From: Rhizobium ecuadorense | GTDB taxonomy: Bacteria > Pseudomonadota > Alphaproteobacteria > Rhizobiales > Rhizobiaceae | Reading direction: 5' to 3' | Assembly (NCBI RefSeq): GCF_001187535.1 | Contig: NZ_LFIO01001353.1 | Location: forward strand, 1 to 54,186 | DNA: 54,186 bases | In this document: piece after piece, positions 17,389-26,072 of the stretch | Layout: each line of letters begins with the position of its first letter | How positions within the stretch are numbered: position 1 is the first letter of the stretch | The notes under the pieces: model-generated | Seen by the model: the letters and a program-made list of their open reading frames with translations, nothing else | Database searches by the model: none | Told to the model about the DNA's origin: nothing | Position numbers and translations under genes: made by a program

Positions 17389-18351
17389 TTATTTTCCAGC
17401 CATGGCCTTCAGGCTGGCGGCATATTTGTCAACGTCATCCTTGCCGATGATCACCGTCGGGATGATGATCAGGCCATCGGCGGGAACGCCTGATTTGTCG
17501 CCCTTGAGGTAGGCGGCCATCAATTTCATGCCCTGATAGGCCCATTCGAACGGCTGCTGTACGACGGTTGCCGCGATCGTGCCTTCCTTGACGCCACCGA
17601 GCGTGATCGGATCGTCATCGAAGCCGACGACGGTGATCTGGCCGAGTTTGCCGGCGTCGCGCAGCGCCTCATAGATGCGCGGCGTGTTGTAGGAGTAGAA
17701 GCCGACCATGCAGGTCAGGTCGGGGCTGGCCACCAGCGCATCCTCGACGTTCTTCTTGGCGCGCGTCTGGTCGATGTCGTCACCGCGAACATCGACAAGC
17801 TCGATCTTGGTACCCTTGAGCCCTTCCTTCATCCCTTCGATGCGTTCGCGGGCGTTATCGGCGCCGAGCAGACCGACGAAACCCATGCATTTACCACCGT
17901 CCGGCATCGCCTTCTTGGCGATTTCAGCGGCCTGCTTGCCGGCGTCGACGTTCGAAGAACCGATATAGGCAACGCGGTTGGTCTTCGGCGCGTCGCTGTC
18001 AGTGGTGAACAGAGCCGTCTGCGAGCCGATCTTATTGAGGCCGTCCGTCTGGGTCTTGGGATCGACAGCGGAGACCATGATTCCCTTGACGCCGGCGCTG
18101 ACGAGATCTTCCATCAGACGCTGCTGAATGGCGACAGCCGCCTGCTCTGGATATTTCAGTTCCATCTGGTAGTCCGGCATTTCGCCCTGCGCCTTCTTCA
18201 CGCCCGCCTCGGCGGCCTTCCAGAAGTCGGACGCTCCGTTGACGACGAATGCAAGTGTCGGCTTGTCGGCGGCATGCGATACGGCAGCCGGCGCCGCGCT
18301 CAGCATCAAACCGGCGAAGAACAGGGCTGCATTGCGTTTCAGCTGTTTCAT
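17389..18351 (-). CDS. Ribose-class sugar-binding protein
   Basis: This 320-residue periplasmic protein has a signal peptide of about 27 residues (ending SHAA) and a type I sugar-binding fold (LAFVVNGASDFWKAAEAGVKKA; VSAVDPKTQTDGLNKI; VVGFDDDPITLGGVKEGT). This class delivers ribose, xylose, galactose, polyols or related sugars to RbsAC-type transporters. It is the first gene of the operon and divergent from the LacI-type regulator, whose operator candidate lies in the shared intergenic region. Confidence 0.92.
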   Translation of the reverse strand: MKQLKRNAALFFAGLMLSAAPAAVSHAADKPTLAFVVNGASDFWKAAEAGVKKAQGEMPDYQMELKYPEQAAVAIQQRLMEDLVSAGVKGIMVSAVDPKTQTDGLNKIGSQTALFTTDSDAPKTNRVAYIGSSNVDAGKQAAEIAKKAMPDGGKCMGFVGLLGADNARERIEGMKEGLKGTKIELVDVRGDDIDQTRAKKNVEDALVASPDLTCMVGFYSYNTPRIYEALRDAGKLGQITVVGFDDDPITLGGVKEGTIAATVVQQPFEWAYQGMKLMAAYLKGDKSGVPADGLIIIPTVIIGKDDVDKYAASLKAMAGK

Positions 18352-18556
18352 ATTACACCTCCCGAGGGCCGCAGTCGCATGGGCCCGTTTTCGACTTACG
18401 GCCGGCCAGATGCGCCCCCTCCCAGGGCCGTCGCAATGCGACGAGTGGCATTGGTTCCGATCGCTCCGTGACGGTATAGAAGAATCTTAATTAGTAAATA
18501 GTATTATCAATCCAGATCAAAACATTTCATCGTGCCTGGACCAGGATGCAATTTTG

Positions 18557-18574
18557 TACTGGCAATTGCCAGTA
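18557..18574. promoter_or_regulatory. 18-bp perfect palindrome, candidate LacI-family operator
   Basis: TACTGGCAATTGCCAGTA is its own reverse complement, the symmetry expected of a dimeric LacI-type repressor site. A second, partly symmetric region sits nearby: ATTGC/GCAAT at 18584-18594 and GCAATT/AATTGC at 18590-18606. Both lie in the 326-base gap between the sugar-binding-protein gene and the divergent LacI-type gene; nothing else is seen in this gap. Binding by that regulator is inferred from position and symmetry. Confidence 0.6.
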
Positions 18575-18677
18575 ACTGTGGGCATTGCAGCAATTGATGC
18601 AATTGCCAACGCTTTCAGATGGATGCTAATACTAATTACCAAAATGGCAAACCCGAGCAGAAAACAGTTTTCCGCGA

Positions 18678-19772
18678 ATGCGACAACCCAAGACCCAAAA
18701 GAGCAATAAGCCCGCCGTGGACAAGCCTGCCCGCGTGACGATGATGGATATCGCCGCCGCCGCCGGCTGCTCGCAGGCGGCCGTCTCCTTCGTTCTCAAC
18801 GACACACCCGGCACCCGTATCTCGCAGCAGACCCGCGACCGCGTATGGGAGGCGGCGCGCGCGCTCGGCTATACCGGGACGACTTATACGGCGAAGGCCT
18901 CTTATTCGGGGCTGGACAATGTGATCGGTTTTGCGGTGGATCAGCTTGCCACCAGCCCGGAAGCGATTGTTGCGATCGAAGGCGCGCGGCAAGCCTCCTG
19001 GAACGCCGGCAATGTCCTGCTGGTCGCCCAGACGCTCAGCGACCCCGTCATGGAGCCGAAAGCCATCAAGGCGTTGACGAGCGGCGGCATATCGGCGCTC
19101 ATCTATATGACGATCTATACCCGCCAAGTTGAGCTTCCGTCCTATATCGGCAAGCTCAACATCCCGACGGTCCTCTTGAATTGTTATACGGCGGACCATG
19201 CTTTTCCGGCCGTCGTGCCGAGCGAGATCGCGGGAGGCCAGAGTTCCACCCGGCATCTGATCACGCACGGGCACCATCGCATCGCGACGATCACCGGCGA
19301 AATCTGGATGCAGGCCGCGCAGGACCGGCTGACCGGATATCGCCGAGCGCTGGCGACCGCCGATATCCCCTTCGATCCGGAACTGGTCATCGAAGGCGAC
19401 TGGTCGGCCGGCGCCGGCTATGCCGCCACGATGAAACTGCTGGCTCTGAAAGAGCCGCCGACCGCGATCTTCTGCCAGAACGACCGCACCGCCATCGGCT
19501 GCTACGAAGCGCTCAAGGATGCAGGGCTTCGCATTCCCCAGGACATGTCGGTGGTGGGTTATGACGACGAAGAAATTTCACGGCATCTCGTCCCGCCGCT
19601 GACGACATCGGTCCTTCCCCATCTTGCCATGGGCCAATGGGCGATCGAACATCTCACCCCGGAAACCATGCCCGGCAAGCGCTATCCAATTGCCAAGCTC
19701 GAATGCTCGCTCGTCAAGCGTCATTCCGTCGCCGCGCCGCGGGCCGAGGCGCGGCAGTTCTCGATGGTTTAA
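18678..19772 (+). CDS. LacI-family transcription regulator
   Basis: This 364-residue regulator has an N-terminal helix-turn-helix (MMDIAAAAGCSQAAVSFVLND, roughly residues 21-41), a hinge helix (TRDRVWEAARALGY) and a type I ligand-binding domain (HHRIATITGE, ITGY-like repeats, MSVVGYDDEEISRHLVPPLTT). It is divergent from the sugar importer genes and most likely represses them until the sugar or a derivative binds. The N-terminal 20 residues are a basic extension. The ligand is not predictable. Confidence 0.9.
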   Translation: MRQPKTQKSNKPAVDKPARVTMMDIAAAAGCSQAAVSFVLNDTPGTRISQQTRDRVWEAARALGYTGTTYTAKASYSGLDNVIGFAVDQLATSPEAIVAIEGARQASWNAGNVLLVAQTLSDPVMEPKAIKALTSGGISALIYMTIYTRQVELPSYIGKLNIPTVLLNCYTADHAFPAVVPSEIAGGQSSTRHLITHGHHRIATITGEIWMQAAQDRLTGYRRALATADIPFDPELVIEGDWSAGAGYAATMKLLALKEPPTAIFCQNDRTAIGCYEALKDAGLRIPQDMSVVGYDDEEISRHLVPPLTTSVLPHLAMGQWAIEHLTPETMPGKRYPIAKLECSLVKRHSVAAPRAEARQFSMV

Positions 19773-19813
19773 AGACCTCGCCATAGGCGCCGACGGCAAT
19801 GGCCGGGAAGACC

Positions 19814-20695
19814 TCACGTGTCGGTCGATCCCCCAACGGCGAAGGCGATACTGACCGCACGGTTCACGGCTGCCGTAAGAACCGACATGTGGGTCTGGCC
19901 GGCATAAAGCTCGAATTCGGCACGCAATCCGTCGGCCGTGCTGGTCAATCGCTCCGCCATCTCCTGTGCCAGGAGGATGGTCCGCTCCGCCTTCCTTTTC
20001 TCCAGGCGCATGGCGGCATCCTCGTTCCGATACTGAAAGGGAGCAAGCTCATCGCCTTCATATTCTCCGGCGGACAAATGCAGGAAGGCGTCAGGTCCCG
20101 GGATGAGTTGACGCTGCGCCTCGTTGTTGAGGATTTCACTGTTCTCCCAATAGATGGTCGGGCTGGCCGCAATCCAATTGGCAAACAGACCCGGACGTTC
20201 GAACAGGGCATAGAGGGTAAAGAGGCCGCCGAAGGAATGCCCGAAAAGCGATCGGCGCAGCGGATCCAGGCTCACCATCTCCGCAATCCGCGGTATCAGC
20301 TCGTTCTCGATGAAATCCACCAGTTTACCGGTCCCTCCGATGACCACCGGGGGACCACCCTCAACGAAAGGCGGATAGGATTTGACCGGCGGAGGACCGA
20401 GGTCCCAGGACCGGCGGAGCGCATCATAGGGCTCGTCTGTGGGATAGCCGATTGCCGCGATCACCCCCCAGCCAACATTCGTGCCCGTCGGATAAGGTGC
20501 CTGCGTGACCAGGCTGGCAACCGCGAAAGGGAACGTGGCGTTGCCGTCGGTCATCACCAGAAGCGGCCATCCTCCCGCCGGCGGCGTCTGCGCCGGAATG
20601 GACAGGAATATGCGATAGGGCTCGCCGCCTGCAGTTGGAGCCAGATCGAAAAAGCAGGTTCCGGGCATTGAATAGGCGCTGACAGGATGAGTCAT
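19814..20695 (-). CDS. Alpha/beta-hydrolase esterase (siderophore-esterase-like)
   Basis: This 293-residue protein belongs to the esterase D / predicted alpha-beta hydrolase group that includes enterobactin esterases. The nucleophile is in GHSFGG (about residue 150) and a C-terminal His is in GQTHMS. No signal peptide is evident. No iron-uptake genes are nearby, so a siderophore role is not supported by context. It reads in the same direction as the yjfC-type gene, 51 bases after it, and may be the last gene of that membrane-stress operon. Convergent with the LacI-type gene. Confidence 0.75.
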   Translation of the reverse strand: MTHPVSAYSMPGTCFFDLAPTAGGEPYRIFLSIPAQTPPAGGWPLLVMTDGNATFPFAVASLVTQAPYPTGTNVGWGVIAAIGYPTDEPYDALRRSWDLGPPPVKSYPPFVEGGPPVVIGGTGKLVDFIENELIPRIAEMVSLDPLRRSLFGHSFGGLFTLYALFERPGLFANWIAASPTIYWENSEILNNEAQRQLIPGPDAFLHLSAGEYEGDELAPFQYRNEDAAMRLEKRKAERTILLAQEMAERLTSTADGLRAEFELYAGQTHMSVLTAAVNRAVSIAFAVGGSTDT

Positions 20696-20746
20696 GAGAA
20701 CGGTTTCTGATGTTTGCTGATGTTTGCATAAGAGGACGTATCCCTC

Positions 20747-21904
20747 TTAATCGATGATGACGTGCGGCACGAAACGCGACAGGTTGGCGGTTATGCGCGA
20801 GCGGTCTTCGCGCACGGCAAGGCCGCAGGCGCGATCACCGACGACCCAGCTGCCGAGCACAGCGAAGCCGCCATCACTTTCGAAAAGCGGGGCATAGGCC
20901 TGGACGACGAAGCCTTCGTCGCCGTAATCGCCGGGGGCGGAGATCAATTCCCGGCCATCCCGGAATATCGTGACGTTCTCGCCCTCGCGCGACAGCAGCG
21001 GTTTGCGCACATAGTCGGTCAAGGCCGCGGCCGCCGGGTCGTCGGCGAAATAGCTGGCCAGCAGGTTGGGGTGATTGGGGTGGCGCTGCCAGAGCAGAGG
21101 CAGAAGCCCCTTGTTGGAGAGCACGGCCTTCCAGGCGGGCTCGATGAAGACATCGCCGGAGCGCGCGAGTTCGCGGGCGAACGGCTCGCGCAGCATGAAT
21201 TCCCAGGGGTAGAGCTTGAAGCAGCGGTCGATCACCCGATCCTGCAGGTCGGTATAACGGCCCTCGGCATCGATGCCGATCTCGCGGATGTCCAGAAGCT
21301 CGACGCGATGGCCGGCCTGCACTGCGCAGTCCATCAGATAAACCGTCGTGCCTCGATCCTCCTCATTATCGGTCATCACAGCAAAGTGGAAGATCGGCCC
21401 TTTGGGAAACTGCTCGAACGCCTCGACGAGGCTTTCCTGCAGGGAATTATACTGGTCCGCATCATTGGGCAGGGTGCCCAAAGCCATCTGGTCGGTCAGC
21501 CAGTTGTATTGGAAATAGGCCGTCTCGAACACCGAAGTCGGGGTATCGGCGTTGTATTCGAGCAATTTGACGGGGCCATTGCCATCATAGGCAAGATCGA
21601 ACCGGCCGTAGAGGTGCCGGTCGCGGCGCTGCCAGGAGCGCTGCACCACATCGCGCAGATCCTCCGGAATGGCCAGCCTGTCGAGCGCCTCTTCACTTTT
21701 GACGATATCACCGACCATATCCATGCACATGTCGTGCAGTTCCTGGCTCGGCTCTTCGATCTCAGTCTCGATCTCATCGAGCGTGAAAGTATAGGCGGCA
21801 TCGTCCAGCCAGTAGGGCTCGCCATACATGACGTGAAACCCGAAGCCGACGGCGCGCGCCTTGTCACGCCAGTCGGGACGGGCCGGAAGGGTGATGCGCT
21901 TCAT
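20747..21904 (-). CDS. yjfC: YjfC/YgiC-type glutathionylspermidine-synthase-like ATP-grasp ligase
   Basis: This 385-residue member of the ATP-grasp fold family is related to the synthetase half of glutathionylspermidine synthase. Typical blocks are VKLLEYNADTPTSVFE (about 112-127), PAWKAVLSNKGLLPLLW (about 252-268) and YVRKPLLSREG near 310. It lacks the amidase half of the E. coli bifunctional enzyme. YgiC/YjfC proteins are suggested to ligate a peptide or amine to a partner, and they are consistently encoded next to DUF1190 lipoproteins, as here. The actual substrate is unknown. It starts one base after the stop of the lipoprotein gene. Confidence 0.85.
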   Translation of the reverse strand: MKRITLPARPDWRDKARAVGFGFHVMYGEPYWLDDAAYTFTLDEIETEIEEPSQELHDMCMDMVGDIVKSEEALDRLAIPEDLRDVVQRSWQRRDRHLYGRFDLAYDGNGPVKLLEYNADTPTSVFETAYFQYNWLTDQMALGTLPNDADQYNSLQESLVEAFEQFPKGPIFHFAVMTDNEEDRGTTVYLMDCAVQAGHRVELLDIREIGIDAEGRYTDLQDRVIDRCFKLYPWEFMLREPFARELARSGDVFIEPAWKAVLSNKGLLPLLWQRHPNHPNLLASYFADDPAAAALTDYVRKPLLSREGENVTIFRDGRELISAPGDYGDEGFVVQAYAPLFESDGGFAVLGSWVVGDRACGLAVREDRSRITANLSRFVPHVIID

Positions 21905-21905
21905 G

Positions 21906-22508
21906 TCAGCCGCCGAAACTGAACGACGAACGGCCGCCGAAGCCCTGACGGGCGACGGTGCGGGTATTGACGTTGACAGGCTTGACGCTCTGGCGCGAGG
22001 GCGCAGTCACACTGTCGCTGCCCGCGCCGCCTGAGCGAACCGTCGTTGTTACCGTCTGCCCTGAGCGATTGCGATAAATCGGCGTCGAACCGTAGTAGTA
22101 GCCTATCGCCTCCTGGCGTCGGCGATAATCGGAATAGTCGCTGATGTTGTTCAATGCCGAAGACAGCATGTAGCCTGCCAGGAACGGCATGAAGACGCTG
22201 CCGCTTCCGCCGCTATTGTTGGGGACTGAATTGGCCGGCTGCTCCGTGCATTGGCCCGCGCCGTATTCGGCCTCGCAGGCCGCCATGCCGTTGAAACGCG
22301 GCGCGGTGGCGAGATGCGCCCGCATGGCATCCTGATAGCCGGCCTGGCAGACCTGCCGGTCCATGCCTGAGGTCACGCATTGGTCGACCGAGGTGAACAT
22401 GACCTCCGAAGGTGTCTGGTCGCCGCAACCGGATAGCGCCAGGGTCGAGGCAGCGATCGTGCCGAGGGCGAGGAAAGGTCGTCTGTGCCCGCTCTTACGT
22501 CTGCGCAT
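21906..22508 (-). CDS. yjfM: DUF1190 (YgiB/YjfM-type) lipoprotein
   Basis: This 200-residue lipoprotein has a lipobox LSGC with the modified Cys at residue 28, followed by Gly, which favours the outer membrane. The mature part has paired Cys residues (CVTSGMDRQVC, CEAEYGAGQC), a hydrophobic FMPFLAGYMLSSAL patch and a Ser/Gly-rich low-complexity C-terminus ending in a GFGGRSSFSFGG-type tail. DUF1190 proteins accompany YgiC/YjfC ligases in many bacteria, and the flexible tail would be a natural substrate for such a ligase; that is inference. Confidence 0.82.
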   Translation of the reverse strand: MRRRKSGHRRPFLALGTIAASTLALSGCGDQTPSEVMFTSVDQCVTSGMDRQVCQAGYQDAMRAHLATAPRFNGMAACEAEYGAGQCTEQPANSVPNNSGGSGSVFMPFLAGYMLSSALNNISDYSDYRRRQEAIGYYYGSTPIYRNRSGQTVTTTVRSGGAGSDSVTAPSRQSVKPVNVNTRTVARQGFGGRSSFSFGG

Positions 22509-22521
22509 CGTTCCCCTCCCC

Positions 22522-22923
22522 TCAATAGGTCATGCAGGCGGCGTTGAGAATACCGATGACCAGTGCGATGCCGCCGCCCCATATGCCCGCGGCGATATCG
22601 TCGGCAGTGATCTTCTCGTGCAGATCAGGCATGGTGAAATTCGCAATATAGAAAGCAAGGATCTGCGCCAGAATGCCGATCGCCGCCCATATGATGTAGT
22701 CGATGATGCTGACCGAATTGGCTGCGGCAGAAGCCAGCGGCAGGCTGAAACCGACAAGCGCGCCGAGGAATGCCGTGACGGCGGCGAGATTGCCGGCACG
22801 AATGAGCTGGACTTCCTTTTGCGGCGTCAGGAATGTGTAGATCACCGCGAAAACAACGTAGGCGCCAAGACCGACGGCGAAATAACCAAGGAAGGCAGGC
22901 AGACCCGCCACGTAATCGAGCAT
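22522..22923 (-). CDS. yjfL: DUF350 (YjfL-type) inner-membrane protein
   Basis: This 133-residue protein has four predicted membrane helices (roughly residues 12-30, 46-66, 73-93 and 108-128) and fits the DUF350 family, to which E. coli YjfL belongs. Function is unknown; DUF350 proteins recur in PspA-linked membrane-stress loci. It sits between the DUF2491 gene (33 bases upstream) and the DUF1190 gene (13 bases downstream), in one operon. Confidence 0.82.
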   Translation of the reverse strand: MLDYVAGLPAFLGYFAVGLGAYVVFAVIYTFLTPQKEVQLIRAGNLAAVTAFLGALVGFSLPLASAAANSVSIIDYIIWAAIGILAQILAFYIANFTMPDLHEKITADDIAAGIWGGGIALVIGILNAACMTY

Positions 22924-22956
22924 TGAAAAACTCCTCCGTCAAAAATTGATAGGGTG

Positions 22957-23616
22957 TCAGACGCGGCGGACATCGGCGGGAGCCAGTCCGTAACCGATCA
23001 GAAATTCCACCGAGCTTCCCGCCTGGCTCTGTCCGAGGTCGAGATCGCGCTCGACGTTGATCAGAAGCATTTCGCGCGTCGAGCCAAGCGGGCGGTAATA
23101 CAGCATGCAGGTCTGGTGAATGGAGCGCTGCACGTCACCATCGTCGACCTTTTCGACAAATTCCACCAGTTGCGCACGCTCCGGCCCTTCGCCCCAGAAG
23201 CGGCTATAGAGGATACCGTCGGCATCGTAGGATGGCTGGCCGATCAGGCCGCCCGGCCCGGTCCAGCGGTTCCATTCGCTCTGCCCCGCCGGTACGACGC
23301 TGTCCCAGGACTGATAAAAGCTGATGTCGTCGACGGCATCGCCCGGCTGGCCCGACGCCGACATTACCTGAATCATCCGGTGGTCTTCATCGTAGTAACG
23401 CGACAGAACCGTTGCCGCATCGAGTGAAATCTCGCCGTAGCCGGCAATGATGAAGGGGCCGCTCCGTGGCAGCGGCATGGCCGGCTCGCCCCCCAAAGCC
23501 TCGGCCTCGACGGAGAGGAAATCGATCTCCAGGGCCCCGCCGATGGCAGCGCTCAAGGGGCCAAGCTCTCTGGGCAAGGGCTTTTCATTCTTGTCTCTGC
23601 CGAACCAGCCGATCAT
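22957..23616 (-). CDS. yjfK: DUF2491 (YjfK-type) protein
   Basis: This 219-residue soluble protein of the DUF2491 family contains the conserved aromatic-rich stretch SQSEW-like region (AGQSEWNRWTG) and a C-terminal LINVERDLDLGQ. Its function is unknown. I chose the ATG at 23616, with a well-placed GGGAGAC upstream; the longer frame to 23721 runs into the channel gene. The start codon overlaps the channel stop codon as ATGA, so translation is coupled to the channel. In E. coli the yjfK gene directly follows the PspA-like yjfJ; here that pair has been split onto divergent operons. Confidence 0.82.
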   Translation of the reverse strand: MIGWFGRDKNEKPLPRELGPLSAAIGGALEIDFLSVEAEALGGEPAMPLPRSGPFIIAGYGEISLDAATVLSRYYDEDHRMIQVMSASGQPGDAVDDISFYQSWDSVVPAGQSEWNRWTGPGGLIGQPSYDADGILYSRFWGEGPERAQLVEFVEKVDDGDVQRSIHQTCMLYYRPLGSTREMLLINVERDLDLGQSQAGSSVEFLIGYGLAPADVRRV

Positions 23617-24668
23617 GATACGTCTCCCATTCGAGCCCAAGCGATGGCAGCGGGATCTAGCCGCATTCCGCTGATGTAGTAAAGGGTCTCGCCGCCCCGC
23701 ATCAGCACCTCCTCCCGGCAATTGAGGTCGGTGATGCCCTGGCTCAGCAAGCCCACCAGCGTCACATTATGCTGACGCTTGAGGCTCAAAAACACATCTC
23801 CATAGAGCAACGGCTTTTGCAAAGGCGGGACCGGCAGGGAAAAGGCCGTATCGGTGGAGGCGGCCGACAGCAACCGTGCAGTGATCTCCGAAGAGCCCGG
23901 GTCCCGGGCTGCACGCGACAAGAGCTCCTCGGCGAGCGAGCCCACCGCCTCGACGCGCGGCCGGAGTTGTTTGACCATCTGAGCTGTGCGATCGTCGGCG
24001 AAATAAGCCACGATATGGGCATTGGGCGCATGGTCCTCGGCAATCAGCACGGCGGCCAGCGTCTCGTCGTCATTTGCTCCGCGCGCAATGATGGCGCGGG
24101 CCTGCGCCACCCCGGCGCGGGCCAGAGCCTCGGCATCGGCGAGCCGCTCGGTTCTGATATAGTCGGCGAAATCGCTGGCGGGATTTTCCGCCAGGTCCTT
24201 GGCAACCAGAACGCTCATCGGTTCGTTGGCCTGCCGTTCGGCATGCAGCAGCCGCAGCGTCTGGTGTGTCTGCCCATCCTGCCAGCCGAGGACGATGATA
24301 TGGCCGGTGCGTTCGCTGTAGTCACCCAATCCGCGCATACGGTTCCTCCAGATCGTGCCGATCGTTGTCAACAATTTGCCAAGAACGGCGGTGAAGATGG
24401 CAATGCCGCCGGGAAGAACGAACAGGACGGCAATGATCCGGCCAAATCCCGATTTTGGAGACAAATCTCCATAGCCGACAGTCGTTGCCGTCACCATATA
24501 GTAGTAAAGAAAATCGATCGGATTGCCGACGAGATCACCTTCGCCGACCAGCATAAAGAGCAGGTAGGAGGCGGCCAGGTGGATCACGAGAAGAATAAAA
24601 AGAGCGGACCACGCCAATTCGCTGAGCGAGAGATATACACGCCGCAATAATGAAGCGATAAATGGCAC
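23613..24668 (-). CDS. Potassium channel with TrkA-N/RCK-like domain
   Basis: This 351-residue protein has two membrane helices flanking a pore loop with the potassium filter TVGYGD at residues 63-68, followed by a cytoplasmic RCK-type domain (HIIVLGWQDGQTHQTLRLL near 115-135; ANDDETLAAVLIAED near 198-212) and a C-terminal domain. It is a two-TM, MthK-like ligand-gated channel in architecture. It is the first gene of the minus-strand membrane-stress operon and overlaps the DUF2491 start. E. coli yjfIJKLMC lacks this channel, so the association is of note. The usual nucleotide-binding glycine pattern of RCK is partly altered (LGWQDGQ), so ligand specificity is unclear. Confidence 0.88.
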   Translation of the reverse strand: MPFIASLLRRVYLSLSELAWSALFILLVIHLAASYLLFMLVGEGDLVGNPIDFLYYYMVTATTVGYGDLSPKSGFGRIIAVLFVLPGGIAIFTAVLGKLLTTIGTIWRNRMRGLGDYSERTGHIIVLGWQDGQTHQTLRLLHAERQANEPMSVLVAKDLAENPASDFADYIRTERLADAEALARAGVAQARAIIARGANDDETLAAVLIAEDHAPNAHIVAYFADDRTAQMVKQLRPRVEAVGSLAEELLSRAARDPGSSEITARLLSAASTDTAFSLPVPPLQKPLLYGDVFLSLKRQHNVTLVGLLSQGITDLNCREEVLMRGGETLYYISGMRLDPAAIAWARMGDVS

Positions 24669-24773
24669 GCGATTCGCCCCCGTTCCCGATGCGCAGCCTA
24701 GCGAAATTTATTTAGCGCGCCACCCCTTTAAGTGGCATATCGAATACCCAGATATTTTTCGAAATTCTAACCG

Positions 24774-25220
24774 ATGGAGGACTTTTTGGAGACCTGGAAC
24801 CTCACCACTTTAACGCGCCTGTTCGCCGCCGATCCGGAGGCACTCGGTGATGTGGATGTAGCCGTACCCGAACAGGGCGACGTCATATGCGTGACTCTCA
24901 AGGAAAAAGGCGATCTCGACGTCTTCGTCGCGGTGAGCGGGGAGCGGGACATCCTTGTCAGCGCCGTTTTGTTGCCGTGCAAGGACGTGCCCAAGCGCGA
25001 AGCCTTCGAACGCATGGTGCTCAAGACGCATAAGTTCGTGCCGCTCTCCAGCTTCGGCATCACCACCATCGACGGTGAGGAATGGTATGAATTGTTCGGT
25101 TCGCTGTCGGCGCACTCGTCGGCCGACACGGTGGTCGAAGAGGTGGCGATTCTGGCGGCCAATGCCGTCGATGCGGCACACATGATTGAAGAATGGAAGA
25201 GCGGGGAGATTGCCGCATGA
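24774..25220 (+). CDS. yjfI: DUF2170 (YjfI-type) protein
   Basis: This 148-residue soluble acidic protein matches the DUF2170 family, which includes E. coli YjfI and is found next to PspA-like genes. Function is unknown. The start is ambiguous: the ATG at 24774 has no clear upstream Shine-Dalgarno sequence, whereas GGAGGA at 24776-24781 would suit an in-frame TTG at 24786 (giving a protein four residues shorter). It is divergent from the potassium channel with 105 bases between, so both operons may share a control region, and its stop overlaps the PspA-like start (ATGA). Confidence 0.8.
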   Translation: MEDFLETWNLTTLTRLFAADPEALGDVDVAVPEQGDVICVTLKEKGDLDVFVAVSGERDILVSAVLLPCKDVPKREAFERMVLKTHKFVPLSSFGITTIDGEEWYELFGSLSAHSSADTVVEEVAILAANAVDAAHMIEEWKSGEIAA

Positions 25221-25951
25221 GCACCTGGGGAAAGATTTTCACCGCCATTCGCGGCGGCATCAACGAGGCAGCGGAAGCCGCCGCCGACAGCCAGTCCATG
25301 CGCATTCTCGACCAGGAAATCCGCGACGCCGAACAGTCGCTGCGCCGGGCGCGATCCGATCTGGCCGGCATCATGGCCTCCAACAAGAGCGTCATGCGCC
25401 GGCTTGAAGAAAACCGCGCAAAGGAGACCAAGGATACCGACAGCGCGCGCGCTGCGATCTCGGCGGGCCGCACGGATCTCGCCCAGGGTCTGGCGCAGCG
25501 CATCGCCACCAGCCGTTCCGAAGTGCAGCGCGACCAGGAAGAACTCGATCGGCTGCTGCCCCGCCAGCAACAGATGCTGCGCACGATCCAGGACACCGAA
25601 GCACGCATTGCTCAGATGAAGCGCGAGGTGGAGAACGTCAAAGCCAACGAGTCGCTATTGCGCGCTCAGTCGGCGATCGCCCATAACCAGTCGGGCATCA
25701 ATACCCGTCTCGGCAGCGCCGTCGAAAGTCTCGAACGCATCAAGAAACGCCAGGAAGTCACTGCCGGCCGCATCGAAGCCGGTGCTGAGCTCGCCGCACT
25801 GGAAAACGGCGGCGATCTCGATCGTCAGCTGCGCGAAGCCGGCATTGGCGGTTCCAGCCATTCGGCCGACGACATTCTGGCGCAACTGATGCTCCCCAAA
25901 CATTCGGCCGAGCCCGTCTTGCTGCCGGCGCCCGCCGATAGGAAAGACTGA
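25217..25951 (+). CDS. yjfJ: PspA/IM30-family protein (YjfJ-type)
   Basis: This 244-residue, mostly alpha-helical protein is a bacterial ESCRT-III relative. The N-terminus (MSTWGKIFTAIRGGINEA) is an amphipathic membrane-binding helix, followed by long coiled coils (roughly residues 25-200) rich in Glu, Arg and Gln. Such proteins polymerise on damaged or stressed inner membranes. The ATG at 25217 overlaps the previous stop codon and has GGGGAG upstream. It probably acts with the DUF2170 protein and with the channel/DUF2491/DUF350/lipoprotein/ligase set encoded divergently. A hairpin follows it (25958-25989). Confidence 0.88.
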   Translation: MSTWGKIFTAIRGGINEAAEAAADSQSMRILDQEIRDAEQSLRRARSDLAGIMASNKSVMRRLEENRAKETKDTDSARAAISAGRTDLAQGLAQRIATSRSEVQRDQEELDRLLPRQQQMLRTIQDTEARIAQMKREVENVKANESLLRAQSAIAHNQSGINTRLGSAVESLERIKKRQEVTAGRIEAGAELAALENGGDLDRQLREAGIGGSSHSADDILAQLMLPKHSAEPVLLPAPADRKD

Positions 25952-25957
25952 CAATCC

Positions 25958-25989
25958 CTGGGAACGGCAGCCTTGCCTGCCGTTCCCAG
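25958..25989 (+). terminator. Terminator-like hairpin after the PspA-like gene
   Basis: A perfect 13-bp inverted repeat (CTGGGAACGGCAG with CTGCCGTTCCCAG) and a six-base loop start seven bases after the stop codon, in the gap between convergent genes. No T-run follows, so it may work as a transcript-end or stability hairpin rather than a classical intrinsic terminator. Confidence 0.6.
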
Positions 25990-26072
25990 CACGTCTGCGG
26001 ATGGGAGCGCCGGCGCGCTTGTTGGTTGAAAACGGCGCTCGTGCGCCATCCTCTTCGACGACGCCGGCGTTT

